This document shows positions 17,095 to 25,818 of a stretch of DNA of 48,242 nt, in pieces. The stretch is taken from the NCBI GenBank assembly GCA_021153565.1, contig JAJKJU010000036.1, forward strand, positions 1 to 48,242, given 5' to 3'. The position numbers and the translations under genes are program-made. Position 1 is the stretch's first letter. Each line of letters begins with the position of its first letter. This stretch comes from Rhizobacter sp. Lineage in GTDB: Bacteria > Pseudomonadota > Gammaproteobacteria > Burkholderiales > Burkholderiaceae_C. The notes beneath the pieces were generated by a model. The model saw only the letters and a list, made by a program, of their open reading frames with translations, searched no databases and had not been told where the DNA came from.

Positions 17095-19274
17095 AGCTTG
17101 CCGCCATTGCCTATCGCCGACTCTTCATCTGTCTTGCAAGCGTTGTTGCTGCTTGCCTTTTTGGGGGCGCGACCAGTGCCTCGCCCACGTCGATCGATGT
17201 GATCGACTGGACGTCCGCCCAGGTAGACCTGTCGTTCCTCAACAAGCCCGAGCAGCCGGCCGGCAAGCGCGGATTCGTAAGCGCCAAGGGCGAGTCGCTG
17301 GTATTCGGCGACGGCAGTATTGCAAGGTTCTGGGGTGCGAACCTCACGGCTGCAACGCTGTTCATGTCCGATACCGCATCGGTGAAGCTGCACGCTCAGC
17401 GCCTGTCACGACTCGGGTTCAATCTGGTTCGTCTGCATCACCACGATTCGTCGTGGTCGCGTCCGAACATTTTCGGACCAGCAGGCACTGCCGGCTCACG
17501 AAAACTCGATCCGGCAATGGTCGAAAAAATCGACTGGTGGATCAAGTGTCTCAAGGACGAGGGCATCTATGTCTGGCTCGACCTGCACGTGGGGCGTGAG
17601 CTTCGCCGAGCTGACGGCATCGTGGGCTTCGACGAAATCGCCAAGGGAAAGGATGCCGTCGACCTGAGAGGCTTCAACTACGTCAACGACGACATCGAGC
17701 GGGCCATGAAGGCGTTCAACGAGGCTTATCTCGGCCACGTCAATGCCTTCACCGGCGTGGCCTACAAGGACGACGCGGCCATCGCGGCCGTGCTGATCAC
17801 GAACGAGAATGACTTGACGCATCACTTCGGCAATGCCCTGCTGCCGAACCAGGGCGTTCCGAAGCACAGCGCGCGCTACATGGCTGAAGCGAGCGTGTTT
17901 GCGAAAGCACACCAACTGCCAGAAGAACGCGTGTGGCGCGCGTGGGAAGCGGGCCCGTCGAAGATATTTCTAAACGACCTCGAACAGCGTTTCAACGCGC
18001 GGATGATTGCCCATCTGCGCGGCTTCGGCGTGAAGGTACCGATCGTCACGACCAGTCTCTGGGGATGGCAGATGTCTTCGCTGCCGGCCCTGACAAGCGG
18101 CGACATGATCGACGTCCATGCGTATGAGGAGGCCGGATTTCTGCGACGCAATCCCGCCGCTGCACGGACCACCGTGCACACGATCGCTTCGGCGCAAGTC
18201 CCGGGCATGCCCTTGTCGGTGACGGAATGGAACATGGGCCAGTTCCCGGACGCAGATCGAACCGTGCTGCCGCTGTACGTGGCGGCCAGCGCAAGCCACC
18301 AGGGATGGGACGCGCTCATGCACTATGCGTACGCGCAAAAGCCACTGCAGTCGCCCGCTGCTGCATCGAACTGGCATGCCTTTAACGATCCGGACCGTCT
18401 TGCGATGCTGCCTGCCGCTGCCTTGCTTTATCGACAAAATCATGTGCGCGAGGCCTCGATAACCTATTTGTGGACGCCGAACATCGCGCAGTTGTTTTCG
18501 GGAGGCATGCCCGCCCCGCAGGCAGCAGCCTTGCGCATCGCGGCGGAGCGAGGGCGTTTGCTGACGAGTTTGCCGAAGGTGGAGGCACTGCCATGGGTGC
18601 GCGCCGCCTCGGCCCCAGCCGGTTCGATCAACATTGAAGCACTTGCCGCTGACCCGGTGCTGTCCCGCCGAGCCGGCGAGGTGGTTTCCGATACGGGGGA
18701 ATTGCGCCGGGACTGGTCCGCAGGCGTGTTCAAAATCGACACCCCTCGAACCCAGGCGGCCGGTGGAAACCTGGCTGCACACGTCGTCGAACTGTCCAGC
18801 GTCACGATCCGAATGAGTGGGCCGCACGTCAGCGTTGCGGTGCAGTCGCTTGATGGCGAACCTGTCGCGCGGTCGAGCAACATCCTGGTGTCAGTCGCTT
18901 CAATGTCGGTGCCGTCGAAGGGCTCGCAACTGCCATTCGTTGGCGAGCCCGCCGGTGGTGATGTCGAGATTCGAGCAGACACCGGGCTCACGGCAACTGA
19001 GCAAGCGGGTGTTCGGATCAAGAGCGAGGCTGGGCGCTGCCTTATCCATTTTGATGGGACGGCGCCGATTCACTGGGTGCGATTGCGTCGCCCAACCCTG
19101 GTGTCGCGTCAAGCCACAAATGCCGGTTGCTCGCTTGCTCTCGAAGCGCATTGCGGCGTTGCGCCTCCTCGCCATAGCGACGGCCATGACTCGGCGGCGC
19201 GCCTTGCACTGCGCTCCGACAGCGGCGCGATCAATCGACATGTGTGGCTTGACGCGACACTAGGGGCGCAATGA
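17091..19274 (+). CDS. Exported GH5-like (TIM-barrel) glycoside hydrolase
   Basis: This is a 727-residue protein with a signal peptide (first about 30 residues, cleavage near GATSA). The catalytic barrel shows FVSAKGESLVFGDG and RFWGANLTA at the start, LGFNLVRLHHHDSSW, a probable acid/base Glu239 in LITNENDLTHHFG, and a probable nucleophile Glu379 in LSVTEWNMG. The two glutamates are spaced as in clan GH-A enzymes. The C-terminal about 250 residues look like a beta-rich accessory domain. It should act in the periplasm or outside, perhaps trimming the EPS or clearing misplaced polymer. The ATG at 17091 overlaps the upstream stop, and the next gene starts at its own stop, so it is an integral part of the EPS operon. 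Substrate unknown. Confidence 0.87.
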   Translation: MKLAAIAYRRLFICLASVVAACLFGGATSASPTSIDVIDWTSAQVDLSFLNKPEQPAGKRGFVSAKGESLVFGDGSIARFWGANLTAATLFMSDTASVKLHAQRLSRLGFNLVRLHHHDSSWSRPNIFGPAGTAGSRKLDPAMVEKIDWWIKCLKDEGIYVWLDLHVGRELRRADGIVGFDEIAKGKDAVDLRGFNYVNDDIERAMKAFNEAYLGHVNAFTGVAYKDDAAIAAVLITNENDLTHHFGNALLPNQGVPKHSARYMAEASVFAKAHQLPEERVWRAWEAGPSKIFLNDLEQRFNARMIAHLRGFGVKVPIVTTSLWGWQMSSLPALTSGDMIDVHAYEEAGFLRRNPAAARTTVHTIASAQVPGMPLSVTEWNMGQFPDADRTVLPLYVAASASHQGWDALMHYAYAQKPLQSPAAASNWHAFNDPDRLAMLPAAALLYRQNHVREASITYLWTPNIAQLFSGGMPAPQAAALRIAAERGRLLTSLPKVEALPWVRAASAPAGSINIEALAADPVLSRRAGEVVSDTGELRRDWSAGVFKIDTPRTQAAGGNLAAHVVELSSVTIRMSGPHVSVAVQSLDGEPVARSSNILVSVASMSVPSKGSQLPFVGEPAGGDVEIRADTGLTATEQAGVRIKSEAGRCLIHFDGTAPIHWVRLRRPTLVSRQATNAGCSLALEAHCGVAPPRHSDGHDSAARLALRSDSGAINRHVWLDATLGAQ

Positions 19275-20620
19275 GCACAACGGTCATGTCCACGGAAACC
19301 TTGAAACAGCGAGTCTTCCGCGCGGGCGGATGGACGCTGATCGGCTATGGAGCCACACAGGTGCTGCGCTTCGGCAGCAACCTCATCCTGACTCGTCTGC
19401 TCTTTCCCGAGGCCTTTGGGTTGATGGCCATCGTACAGGCCGTCCTGACCGGTACTGCGCTGCTTTCGGATGTGGGTATCAGCCAAGGCATTGTGATCAG
19501 TGCCCGCGGAGGCGAACGGCGCTACACGAATACGGCGTGGACCATTCAAGTCTGCAAGGGAGCTCTCATCGGTCTGGTGCTCATGGGCCTGGCCCAGCCG
19601 ATCGCTGCCTACTACGGTCAGCCCATACTCGCGCAGCTCATTCCGATGGTGGCCTTGGTCGCATTTGTTGACGGCTTCTCGTCGACCAAGGTGGCATTGT
19701 CCAGCCGCAATGTCGACGCTTTGCGCGTGACGATGATCGACGTGGGGACGCTCGTTGTGAACATCGTGGCTGCCACGCTCCTTGCCTGGCACGACCCAAC
19801 TCCCTGGGCCTTGGCCTGGGGCTATCTTTTCGCAGAGCTGATGAAGATGCTGGCGGGCCACCTGTTCCTGAAGGGCCCCGTCAACCGCTTTGCGTGGGAC
19901 AAATCCGTTGCCCGCGGCATCTTCTCTTTCGGCCTATGGGTCATGCTGAGTTCGGGGCTGACTTTCCTGGGCGGAGAGGGAAATCGCCTGATCTGGGGAT
20001 CGCTGCTCGATGTTCGATTGCTGGGGCTGCTGGGGCTCGCTACCGCCATCAATCTTGTCGTCTGGCAAGCGGCCAGGCAGCTCGCGGCACGTGTGCTGTT
20101 GCCGGCGTACTCCGAAGTGCTCCGCACGAACCCCTCGCGCTTCTCCAAGGTGGTTGAACGCGCACGTCTCGTACAGATCGCTCCCACGTGGTGCATGGCC
20201 TTGATGCTGGCCTTCGGCGGCCCGAAGATTTTTTCCATGCTCTATGACGCCCGTTACGCGGAAGCCGGCGTGATCCTTCAGATCCTTGCACTCGGCCTCA
20301 TGGTCGACATGCTCAACGGCTCGTTTTCAGGTGTGCTCTGGGCGATGCAGCGAGTGGGACTCAGCACCGTGATTCAAGTCGCACTCTTGTTTTGCCAGAT
20401 TGGAGGAATGCTGGTCGGGTATTGGATTTGGGGCAAGCCCGGTGCAATCATCGGCTTTGCTTCCGCTGGCTGGGTGTTGTATCCGCTCCATTCCACGGTT
20501 TACGCCCGACTTGGCCTGTGGCATCCGCGCATAGACATCCCCGTGTTGATGGCCTCGACGGCCGCCGCGGTCGGGTTGGCGCTGACGAATGACTGGAGTC
20601 CGCTCGCGGCATTCAAATGA
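19271..20620 (+). CDS. Wzx-like oligosaccharide flippase (polysaccharide transporter family)
   Basis: This is a 449-residue membrane protein with about a dozen helices. It opens with the family pattern LKQRVFRAGGWTLIGYGATQVLRFGSNLILTRLLFPEAFGLM (read in parts at residues 10-50). Such proteins move the lipid-linked repeat unit from the cytoplasmic to the periplasmic face of the inner membrane for the Wzy polymerase. It is translationally coupled to the hydrolase upstream and the GT2 downstream through four-base ATGA overlaps. Confidence 0.9.
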   Translation: MSTTVMSTETLKQRVFRAGGWTLIGYGATQVLRFGSNLILTRLLFPEAFGLMAIVQAVLTGTALLSDVGISQGIVISARGGERRYTNTAWTIQVCKGALIGLVLMGLAQPIAAYYGQPILAQLIPMVALVAFVDGFSSTKVALSSRNVDALRVTMIDVGTLVVNIVAATLLAWHDPTPWALAWGYLFAELMKMLAGHLFLKGPVNRFAWDKSVARGIFSFGLWVMLSSGLTFLGGEGNRLIWGSLLDVRLLGLLGLATAINLVVWQAARQLAARVLLPAYSEVLRTNPSRFSKVVERARLVQIAPTWCMALMLAFGGPKIFSMLYDARYAEAGVILQILALGLMVDMLNGSFSGVLWAMQRVGLSTVIQVALLFCQIGGMLVGYWIWGKPGAIIGFASAGWVLYPLHSTVYARLGLWHPRIDIPVLMASTAAAVGLALTNDWSPLAAFK

Positions 20621-21594
20621 GCGTGACGAATATGGATCAGACAAGACCGACGGTCAGCGTCATTGTTCCGATGCTGAACGCGGACGCGTACATCGAGGAC
20701 GCGCTGCGTTCAATCCTGCAGGAGCGCGACGTCTTGATCGAAGTCATTGTCGTGGACGATGGTTCCATCGACAACTCGCGACAGCTGGCAGCGTCGCTCG
20801 GGGATGCCAGGGTTCGAATTGTCGATGGGCCCCGCAAGGGGATATCGGCGAGCCTCAACACTGGCATCGAGGCGAGCTGCGGCAGCATCGTGATGCGATG
20901 CGATGCCGATGATCTGTATCCCGAGGGGCGCATTCGACGCCAGGTGGCTTGGCTCGAAGAAAATCCAGAGCATGATGCCCTGTGCGGCGCGTTCAGCACG
21001 ATCGACCGCGCCGGAAGAGTCATTTCTCAGCTCGTCCCGCGTGACACGAAGACTTTCAAGAGTATCGAAGGTGAGCTGCGTCGTGGAAAGAGCCGTACTC
21101 ATTTATGCACCTTCGCGATACGCAAGCGCGTGTTCGAGCGAATTGGCATGTTCCGCGAATACTTTGAGACGGGAGAGGACATCGATTTCCAGTACCGCTT
21201 GGGCGAAGTGTTTCGTGTCGCCTATGAGCCAATGGACAACTACTTCTATCGCTTGCACGGGGCATCGATCACGCATTCGCGAAGCAGCCGTCGCCGAGTC
21301 TTCTTCGATGACATGGCATTAGAGTTTCAGCGGCAACGCCTGTCGGCGGGCGCGGACGCACTCCAGTTGGGAAAAGCCCCGGCACCTCCCGTCGACACGA
21401 ATTCTCCGGCGGGCAGCTTGTCCATGCAGATGCACGGCATGCTTGTCGGGCAATCGTGGCGCGATCTTGCTGAAGGACGTGTACGCGCAAGCGTGGGTCG
21501 CGCTTGGCGAGCGGTCGAAACGCATCCGCTCCAACTGAGTAGTTGGATGAATTTCGCGAAAATCCTGTTTCGGGCCGCCTTTCCAAAGCAATGA
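20617..21594 (+). CDS. Glycosyltransferase family 2
   Basis: This is a 325-residue GT-A fold transferase. The nucleotide-sugar site starts VSVIVPMLNADAYIEDAL and contains VIVVDDGSIDNSRQLA. The metal-binding motif is in MRCDADDLYPEGRI, and an acceptor-side ETGEDIDFQYRLGE motif supplies the likely catalytic Asp. It lacks transmembrane helices, so it works at the cytoplasmic face, adding one sugar to the lipid-linked EPS unit. The C-terminal about 100 residues are less conserved. Donor sugar cannot be told. Confidence 0.9.
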   Translation: MSVTNMDQTRPTVSVIVPMLNADAYIEDALRSILQERDVLIEVIVVDDGSIDNSRQLAASLGDARVRIVDGPRKGISASLNTGIEASCGSIVMRCDADDLYPEGRIRRQVAWLEENPEHDALCGAFSTIDRAGRVISQLVPRDTKTFKSIEGELRRGKSRTHLCTFAIRKRVFERIGMFREYFETGEDIDFQYRLGEVFRVAYEPMDNYFYRLHGASITHSRSSRRRVFFDDMALEFQRQRLSAGADALQLGKAPAPPVDTNSPAGSLSMQMHGMLVGQSWRDLAEGRVRASVGRAWRAVETHPLQLSSWMNFAKILFRAAFPKQ

Positions 21595-21618
21595 AAAACT
21601 GAACGGCGCTTCACAGAA

Positions 21619-22710
21619 ATGAAAATCACGTTCCTACTTCCGCCGGTGAACATGAGCGGCGGCATTCGGGTCATCGCTATCTATGCAAAGTGGCTGGCCG
21701 ATCACGGCCATGCCGTCACGATCGTGTCGACACCCAAGGAAGCATCGCGCCGGCTTCATCGAATTCAGGATGCGTTCGGATTGCGCAAGCCATTGAAATC
21801 GCATCTCGACGGACTCACGCTGGACCATCGGATTCTCGAGACGGCCCGACCGATCGTCGATGCGGACGTGCCGGATGCAGACGTGGTCGTCGCAACGTGG
21901 TGGGAGACGGCCGAGTGGGCTTCGCGTCTGTCGCCCTCGAAGGGCGTGAAGGTGTATTTCGTGCAAGGGCACGAAGTCTTCCACAGTGAAGGTGCACAAC
22001 GGTGCCGTGCCACCTATCGGATGCCCTTGCGAAAAATCGTGGTCGCCCGCTGGCTTGCTCGCGTCATGGAAACCGAATACGGCGATGGCAACGTCGACGT
22101 TGTTCACAACAGCGTCGACCATTTGCAGTTTCACGCGCGGCCGCGTGGAAAGCAGACTCAGCCGACGGTCGGTTTTTTGTACTCGGAAGCTGCAGTCAAA
22201 GGTGTCGATGTTGCCATTCGAGCGGTGGAGACTCTGCGCAAGCAGATTCCGGGGCTCAAAGTGCTGAGCTTCGGTTCGGCTCGTCCCAAGACTGAGCTCG
22301 CGAAGCTGGGTAACTTTCATTTCGACCCGCCGCAGGACACATTGCGCGATCTCTACGCACGTTGCGATGTATGGATTGCGGCGAGCCGAAGCGAAGGTTT
22401 CAACCTGCCTGCCATGGAAGCCATGGCTTGCCGTACACCGGTGGTCTCCACCATGACGGGTTGGCCTGAAGAAGCGCTGGTGAACGGCGTGAATGGTGCG
22501 CTCGTCGAGATCGACGATGCCGACGGATTGGCAGCCGCGGCAAAGTCGATACTGATGCTGCCGGATGCACAGTGGCGCCAGGTTTCGCAGGCTGCCTTCG
22601 ATACCGTGCGAGATGGTTCATGGGAGCGTTCTGCCGAACTCTTTGAAGCCGCGCTTCGCCGCGCCATCGATCACGACAAAGACAATTTGAGGAGGACGGC
22701 ACGAGGATGA
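21619..22710 (+). CDS. Glycosyltransferase family 4
   Basis: This is a 363-residue GT-B fold enzyme. The N-terminal half opens MKITFLLPPVNMSGGIRVI with the usual glycine-rich loop. The C-terminal donor domain has the E-x7-E motif in SRSEGFNLPAMEAMACR followed by TPVVST. The ATG lies 24 bp after the preceding stop, and its own stop overlaps the DUF535 gene. It is likely to add a sugar to the EPS repeat unit from a nucleotide-activated donor such as GDP-mannose, which manC in this window could supply; the pairing is a guess. Confidence 0.9.
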   Translation: MKITFLLPPVNMSGGIRVIAIYAKWLADHGHAVTIVSTPKEASRRLHRIQDAFGLRKPLKSHLDGLTLDHRILETARPIVDADVPDADVVVATWWETAEWASRLSPSKGVKVYFVQGHEVFHSEGAQRCRATYRMPLRKIVVARWLARVMETEYGDGNVDVVHNSVDHLQFHARPRGKQTQPTVGFLYSEAAVKGVDVAIRAVETLRKQIPGLKVLSFGSARPKTELAKLGNFHFDPPQDTLRDLYARCDVWIAASRSEGFNLPAMEAMACRTPVVSTMTGWPEEALVNGVNGALVEIDDADGLAAAAKSILMLPDAQWRQVSQAAFDTVRDGSWERSAELFEAALRRAIDHDKDNLRRTARG

Positions 22711-23711
22711 CAATACGTGATCACGCAATTGAAGATTCGACTGGTCGCGTGTCGGCCACTCCACCCATGCAGGGGCTGATTCACACCTTGCGCCGCTTCT
22801 GGCGATGGTCGTCGCCAGTCTGCGGGCAAAAGGGATTGCGCCGTTTGCGTGCACGAGTTTCCTTCGTCCTCAAGGCATGGTCTGCACAGGATTTGCTGCG
22901 CCCGTTCGTGGCGCCGCCAAGCGGTGGTTCGCTGCAACGAGCCTTCCAACAGCGTCCGGAAATCGTCGGCGCAATCGTGTGGCCATACATGTGCTCGACC
23001 TGGAGTTCGAAGGAGCGGATTCAGCGTATTGATGAGCACTTCAGGCTCATTGATTCAATGGGGGGCGCGCTGGACTTTCCCATTGACCAGTCCTTTGAAC
23101 TCATCGACCTCGGCGACGTACAAGAGTCTTTGCGTGTGGTGCTCGATCGGCCGCAATGGTTCATGCGGGAAGGGCAACTTGTTCTCAATCTCTTCATGGC
23201 GGATGTCCGCATTTATTCGATCGCTTTTTCGTTCGCCTTCGAGGGTGAACGCACGGTTGCATTCGTGGGCGCCATTCAGGGCGGAAATGCCGATGGCGCG
23301 ATGGCCGACTACAAGGATCTGACCAAGACGCTGCACGGCATGCGGCCGAGAGACTTCCTGGTCGAGTTGCTTCGGAGCTTTTGCCGCACCCTGGGTGTCT
23401 GGAGGATCTATGCGGTCGCGGACGCGAGCCGGCAGCATCGCAGCAGCTATTTTGGAAAAGCGAAATCGGACACGCTGTCGCTCAATTACGACGAGATATG
23501 GTCGGAGCGCGGCGGTATCAGGCACGATGCGGACTTCTTCATGCTGGGGCCCGAGGCGCCGCTCAAATCGCTCGAAGAAATTCCGTCCAAGAAGCGATCG
23601 ATGTACCGCAAAAGGTACGAGCTGCTCGACTCCCTGCATGCTCGCATTGCCACAGCATGTGCTGGCATTCGTCCATTGGTGCACGGGCAACCGGCAGAGC
23701 ATGAACGATGA
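22707..23711 (+). CDS. DUF535 (VirK/YbjX-like) protein
   Basis: This is a 334-residue soluble protein of the DUF535 family, which includes Shigella VirK and E. coli YbjX. Recognisable stretches are SKERIQRIDEHF, VQESLRVVLDRP, MREGQLVLNLF, VAFVGAIQGG, LTKTLHGMRPRDFLVELLR and YDEIWSERGG. The biochemical function of the family is unknown; links to envelope or surface-protein secretion have been reported. Four-base overlaps with both the GT4 upstream and the GT2 downstream show it belongs to the EPS operon rather than lying there by chance. Confidence 0.88.
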   Translation: MTIRDHAIEDSTGRVSATPPMQGLIHTLRRFWRWSSPVCGQKGLRRLRARVSFVLKAWSAQDLLRPFVAPPSGGSLQRAFQQRPEIVGAIVWPYMCSTWSSKERIQRIDEHFRLIDSMGGALDFPIDQSFELIDLGDVQESLRVVLDRPQWFMREGQLVLNLFMADVRIYSIAFSFAFEGERTVAFVGAIQGGNADGAMADYKDLTKTLHGMRPRDFLVELLRSFCRTLGVWRIYAVADASRQHRSSYFGKAKSDTLSLNYDEIWSERGGIRHDADFFMLGPEAPLKSLEEIPSKKRSMYRKRYELLDSLHARIATACAGIRPLVHGQPAEHER

Positions 23712-24676
23712 CGCAGGCAATGGCACCCAGCAAGGTCGATGTCTCCGTGATCGTGGTGAACTACAACACGGCACATCTGCTCAAGGGCATGCGCGACGCA
23801 TTGACAGCCTCGAGTGAGGGCCTGTCGATTGAACTCATCATCGTGGACAACGCCTCTCGCGACGACTCCGCCGATGTATTGCGCCGCGACTTTGACGATG
23901 CCACCGTCATTCTCAACGACAAGAATGTGGGCTTCGGCCGGGCGAACAACCAAGGGCTGGCGCACGCTCACGGGCGCCACGTGCTTCTGTTGAACACCGA
24001 TGCCTTCGTTGCACCGGACACGCTGATGAAGACCGTGCAATACATGGATGCCCACCCTGATTGCGGCATTCTTGGCGTCCGCTTGGTCGGCCGCGATGGC
24101 GTTCTTCAGCCGTGCTGCCGGTACTTCCCCACCCCCTGGAACCTCTTTCTCAATCGCACGGGCTTGCATTCGCTCTTTCCCGGCATACGTTTGGTCGATG
24201 ACATGCATTGGGATCATGCATCGGTGCGCGAGTGCGACTGGGTGGTCGGCTGCTATTTCTTCATTCGGCGCGAAGTTGTTGACCAAGTGGGCTTGTTCGA
24301 CCCCCGCTACTTTCTTTACAGCGAGGAGGTGGACCTTTGCCGCGCCGCCAAATCGTTCGGATGGAAAGTGGTGTTCTTTCCGAAGACGACGGTCGTGCAC
24401 ATCGGCGGTGAAAGCGCAAAGAGCGACAGTCATCTCACACCGGGCAGGCAGATTTCTGCATTGCAGATCGAAAGCGAACTCCTCTACTTCCGAAAGAACC
24501 ACGGCTTCGGTGGCCTGCTTGCGGCACTCGCGCTTTCGACCTTGGGTGACATCATGGATGTCGTCAAGGGCATCGTGAAGCGCCGAGGGGTGATTGCCTC
24601 CGCGGCGCGCAAGCACTTGGCGCTGTATTGGTCATCTGCCGTGCAGACCAGGCTCGGCTTGCGCTCGACGCGGTGA
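23708..24676 (+). CDS. Glycosyltransferase family 2 (rhamnosyltransferase-like)
   Basis: This is a 322-residue GT-A enzyme of the RfbF/WcaA-like branch. Motifs are VSVIVVNYNTAHLLKGM, LIIVDNASRDDSADVL, NVGFGRANNQGLAHAHG and the metal-binding LLLNTDAFV. An acceptor-side FLYSEEVDLCRAAK motif is typical of rhamnosyltransferase-like proteins in cell-surface polysaccharide loci. The C-terminal about 60 residues carry amphipathic or hydrophobic stretches that may tie it to the membrane. The donor sugar is not determined by the sequence. Confidence 0.9.
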   Translation: MTQAMAPSKVDVSVIVVNYNTAHLLKGMRDALTASSEGLSIELIIVDNASRDDSADVLRRDFDDATVILNDKNVGFGRANNQGLAHAHGRHVLLLNTDAFVAPDTLMKTVQYMDAHPDCGILGVRLVGRDGVLQPCCRYFPTPWNLFLNRTGLHSLFPGIRLVDDMHWDHASVRECDWVVGCYFFIRREVVDQVGLFDPRYFLYSEEVDLCRAAKSFGWKVVFFPKTTVVHIGGESAKSDSHLTPGRQISALQIESELLYFRKNHGFGGLLAALALSTLGDIMDVVKGIVKRRGVIASAARKHLALYWSSAVQTRLGLRSTR

Positions 24677-24824
24677 TTCGCACGAATGGCACACCGGTGA
24701 AGCTGCGAAGAATTGCCTTGAGACTGAGCATGCAAGCCTCCCGGTCCAGCGTTTTGCACCGCGAGTCCGACGAGGCGTCGATCCACGTCGCCTTTTCAAG
24801 TTTGCACCCTCATCCGAGAACCAA

Positions 24825-25802
24825 ATGAAACAGCTGGGTGTAGTCGTCATTGGGCGCAATGAAGGCGAGCGCCTGCAACGCTGCCTTGATTCGCTGAGCA
24901 GCGTCGAGTCAGTCATCGTCTATGTCGATTCCGGATCCACCGACGCTTCGGTCATGAGGGCGCGTGCCAGGGGCGTCGAAGTCGTTGAATTGGACATGTC
25001 AGAGCCTTTCACCGCTGCGCGCGCTCGCAACGCGGGTTTCGCGCGACTCAGGCTGGTCGAGCCTGGCGTCAGCTTTGTTCAGTTCGTCGACGGAGATTGC
25101 GAAGTCATTCAAGGCTGGCTTGAAGAAGCGATGCGCTTTCTCGGGAGCCGCGAGGACATTGCCTGTGTCTGCGGTCGTCTGCGCGAGCGCTTTCCAGAAC
25201 TTTCGGTCTATAACCGGCTTTGCGATTTCGAATGGGACCGCGCACCGGGCGAAACCGACGCCTGCGGCGGCATTGCGATGATGCGCGCCGATGTCCTGTC
25301 CGAGGTGGGCGCGTTTCGCGAGGACATGGTTGCCGGGGAAGAGCCAGAACTGTGTCAGCGGATGAGGGACAAGGGCTGGAGAGTGTGGCGCTTGTCCATG
25401 GCAATGGCTTGGCATGACGCCGCCATGACGCGGTTCGGCCAGTGGTGGAAGCGAACAAAGCGCACTGGCTTCGGCACGGCGCAGCGGCTCTGGCTGTCGG
25501 GTGTGGCCACCGAAAAAAGCATCGTTCGGCAGTCGATGAGAACTTGGCTGTGGGCTGCGCTCGTTCCCATGCTCTTCCTGGCTGGAATTCTGTGTTTCGG
25601 CCGAATGGGCTTTTTGCTCTTTCTGGCGTACCCGATTCAGGTTTTGCGCATCGCGGCGTCCACGGATCGCGGATGGCGCTTCAATCTCGAGCGAGGCTTC
25701 TTTCTTATGCTTGGAAAGCTTCCCGAGTTGCTGGGGCAAATCCAGTTCTGGGCCGGGCACAAAAGGCGGCGTGGTGCCACTTCGTTCGATTACAAGTCTT
25801 GA
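24825..25802 (+). CDS. Glycosyltransferase family 2 with C-terminal membrane segments
   Basis: This is a 325-residue protein. It opens MKQLGVVVIGRNEGERLQRC, with VIVYVDSGSTDASVMRA and a metal-binding VQFVDGDCEVIQGW. The motif GEEPELCQRMRDKGWRVWRL marks the acceptor domain. Near residues 245-275 there is a hydrophobic stretch (LWAALVPMLFLAGILCF) and more follow, suggesting membrane attachment. The frame is open 77 codons further upstream, overlapping the previous gene, but the ATG at 24825 begins exactly at the conserved domain. The 148 bp between the genes show no other feature. Confidence 0.87.
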   Translation: MKQLGVVVIGRNEGERLQRCLDSLSSVESVIVYVDSGSTDASVMRARARGVEVVELDMSEPFTAARARNAGFARLRLVEPGVSFVQFVDGDCEVIQGWLEEAMRFLGSREDIACVCGRLRERFPELSVYNRLCDFEWDRAPGETDACGGIAMMRADVLSEVGAFREDMVAGEEPELCQRMRDKGWRVWRLSMAMAWHDAAMTRFGQWWKRTKRTGFGTAQRLWLSGVATEKSIVRQSMRTWLWAALVPMLFLAGILCFGRMGFLLFLAYPIQVLRIAASTDRGWRFNLERGFFLMLGKLPELLGQIQFWAGHKRRRGATSFDYKS

Positions 25803-25818
25803 GGGGAGCCAAGCGTCC

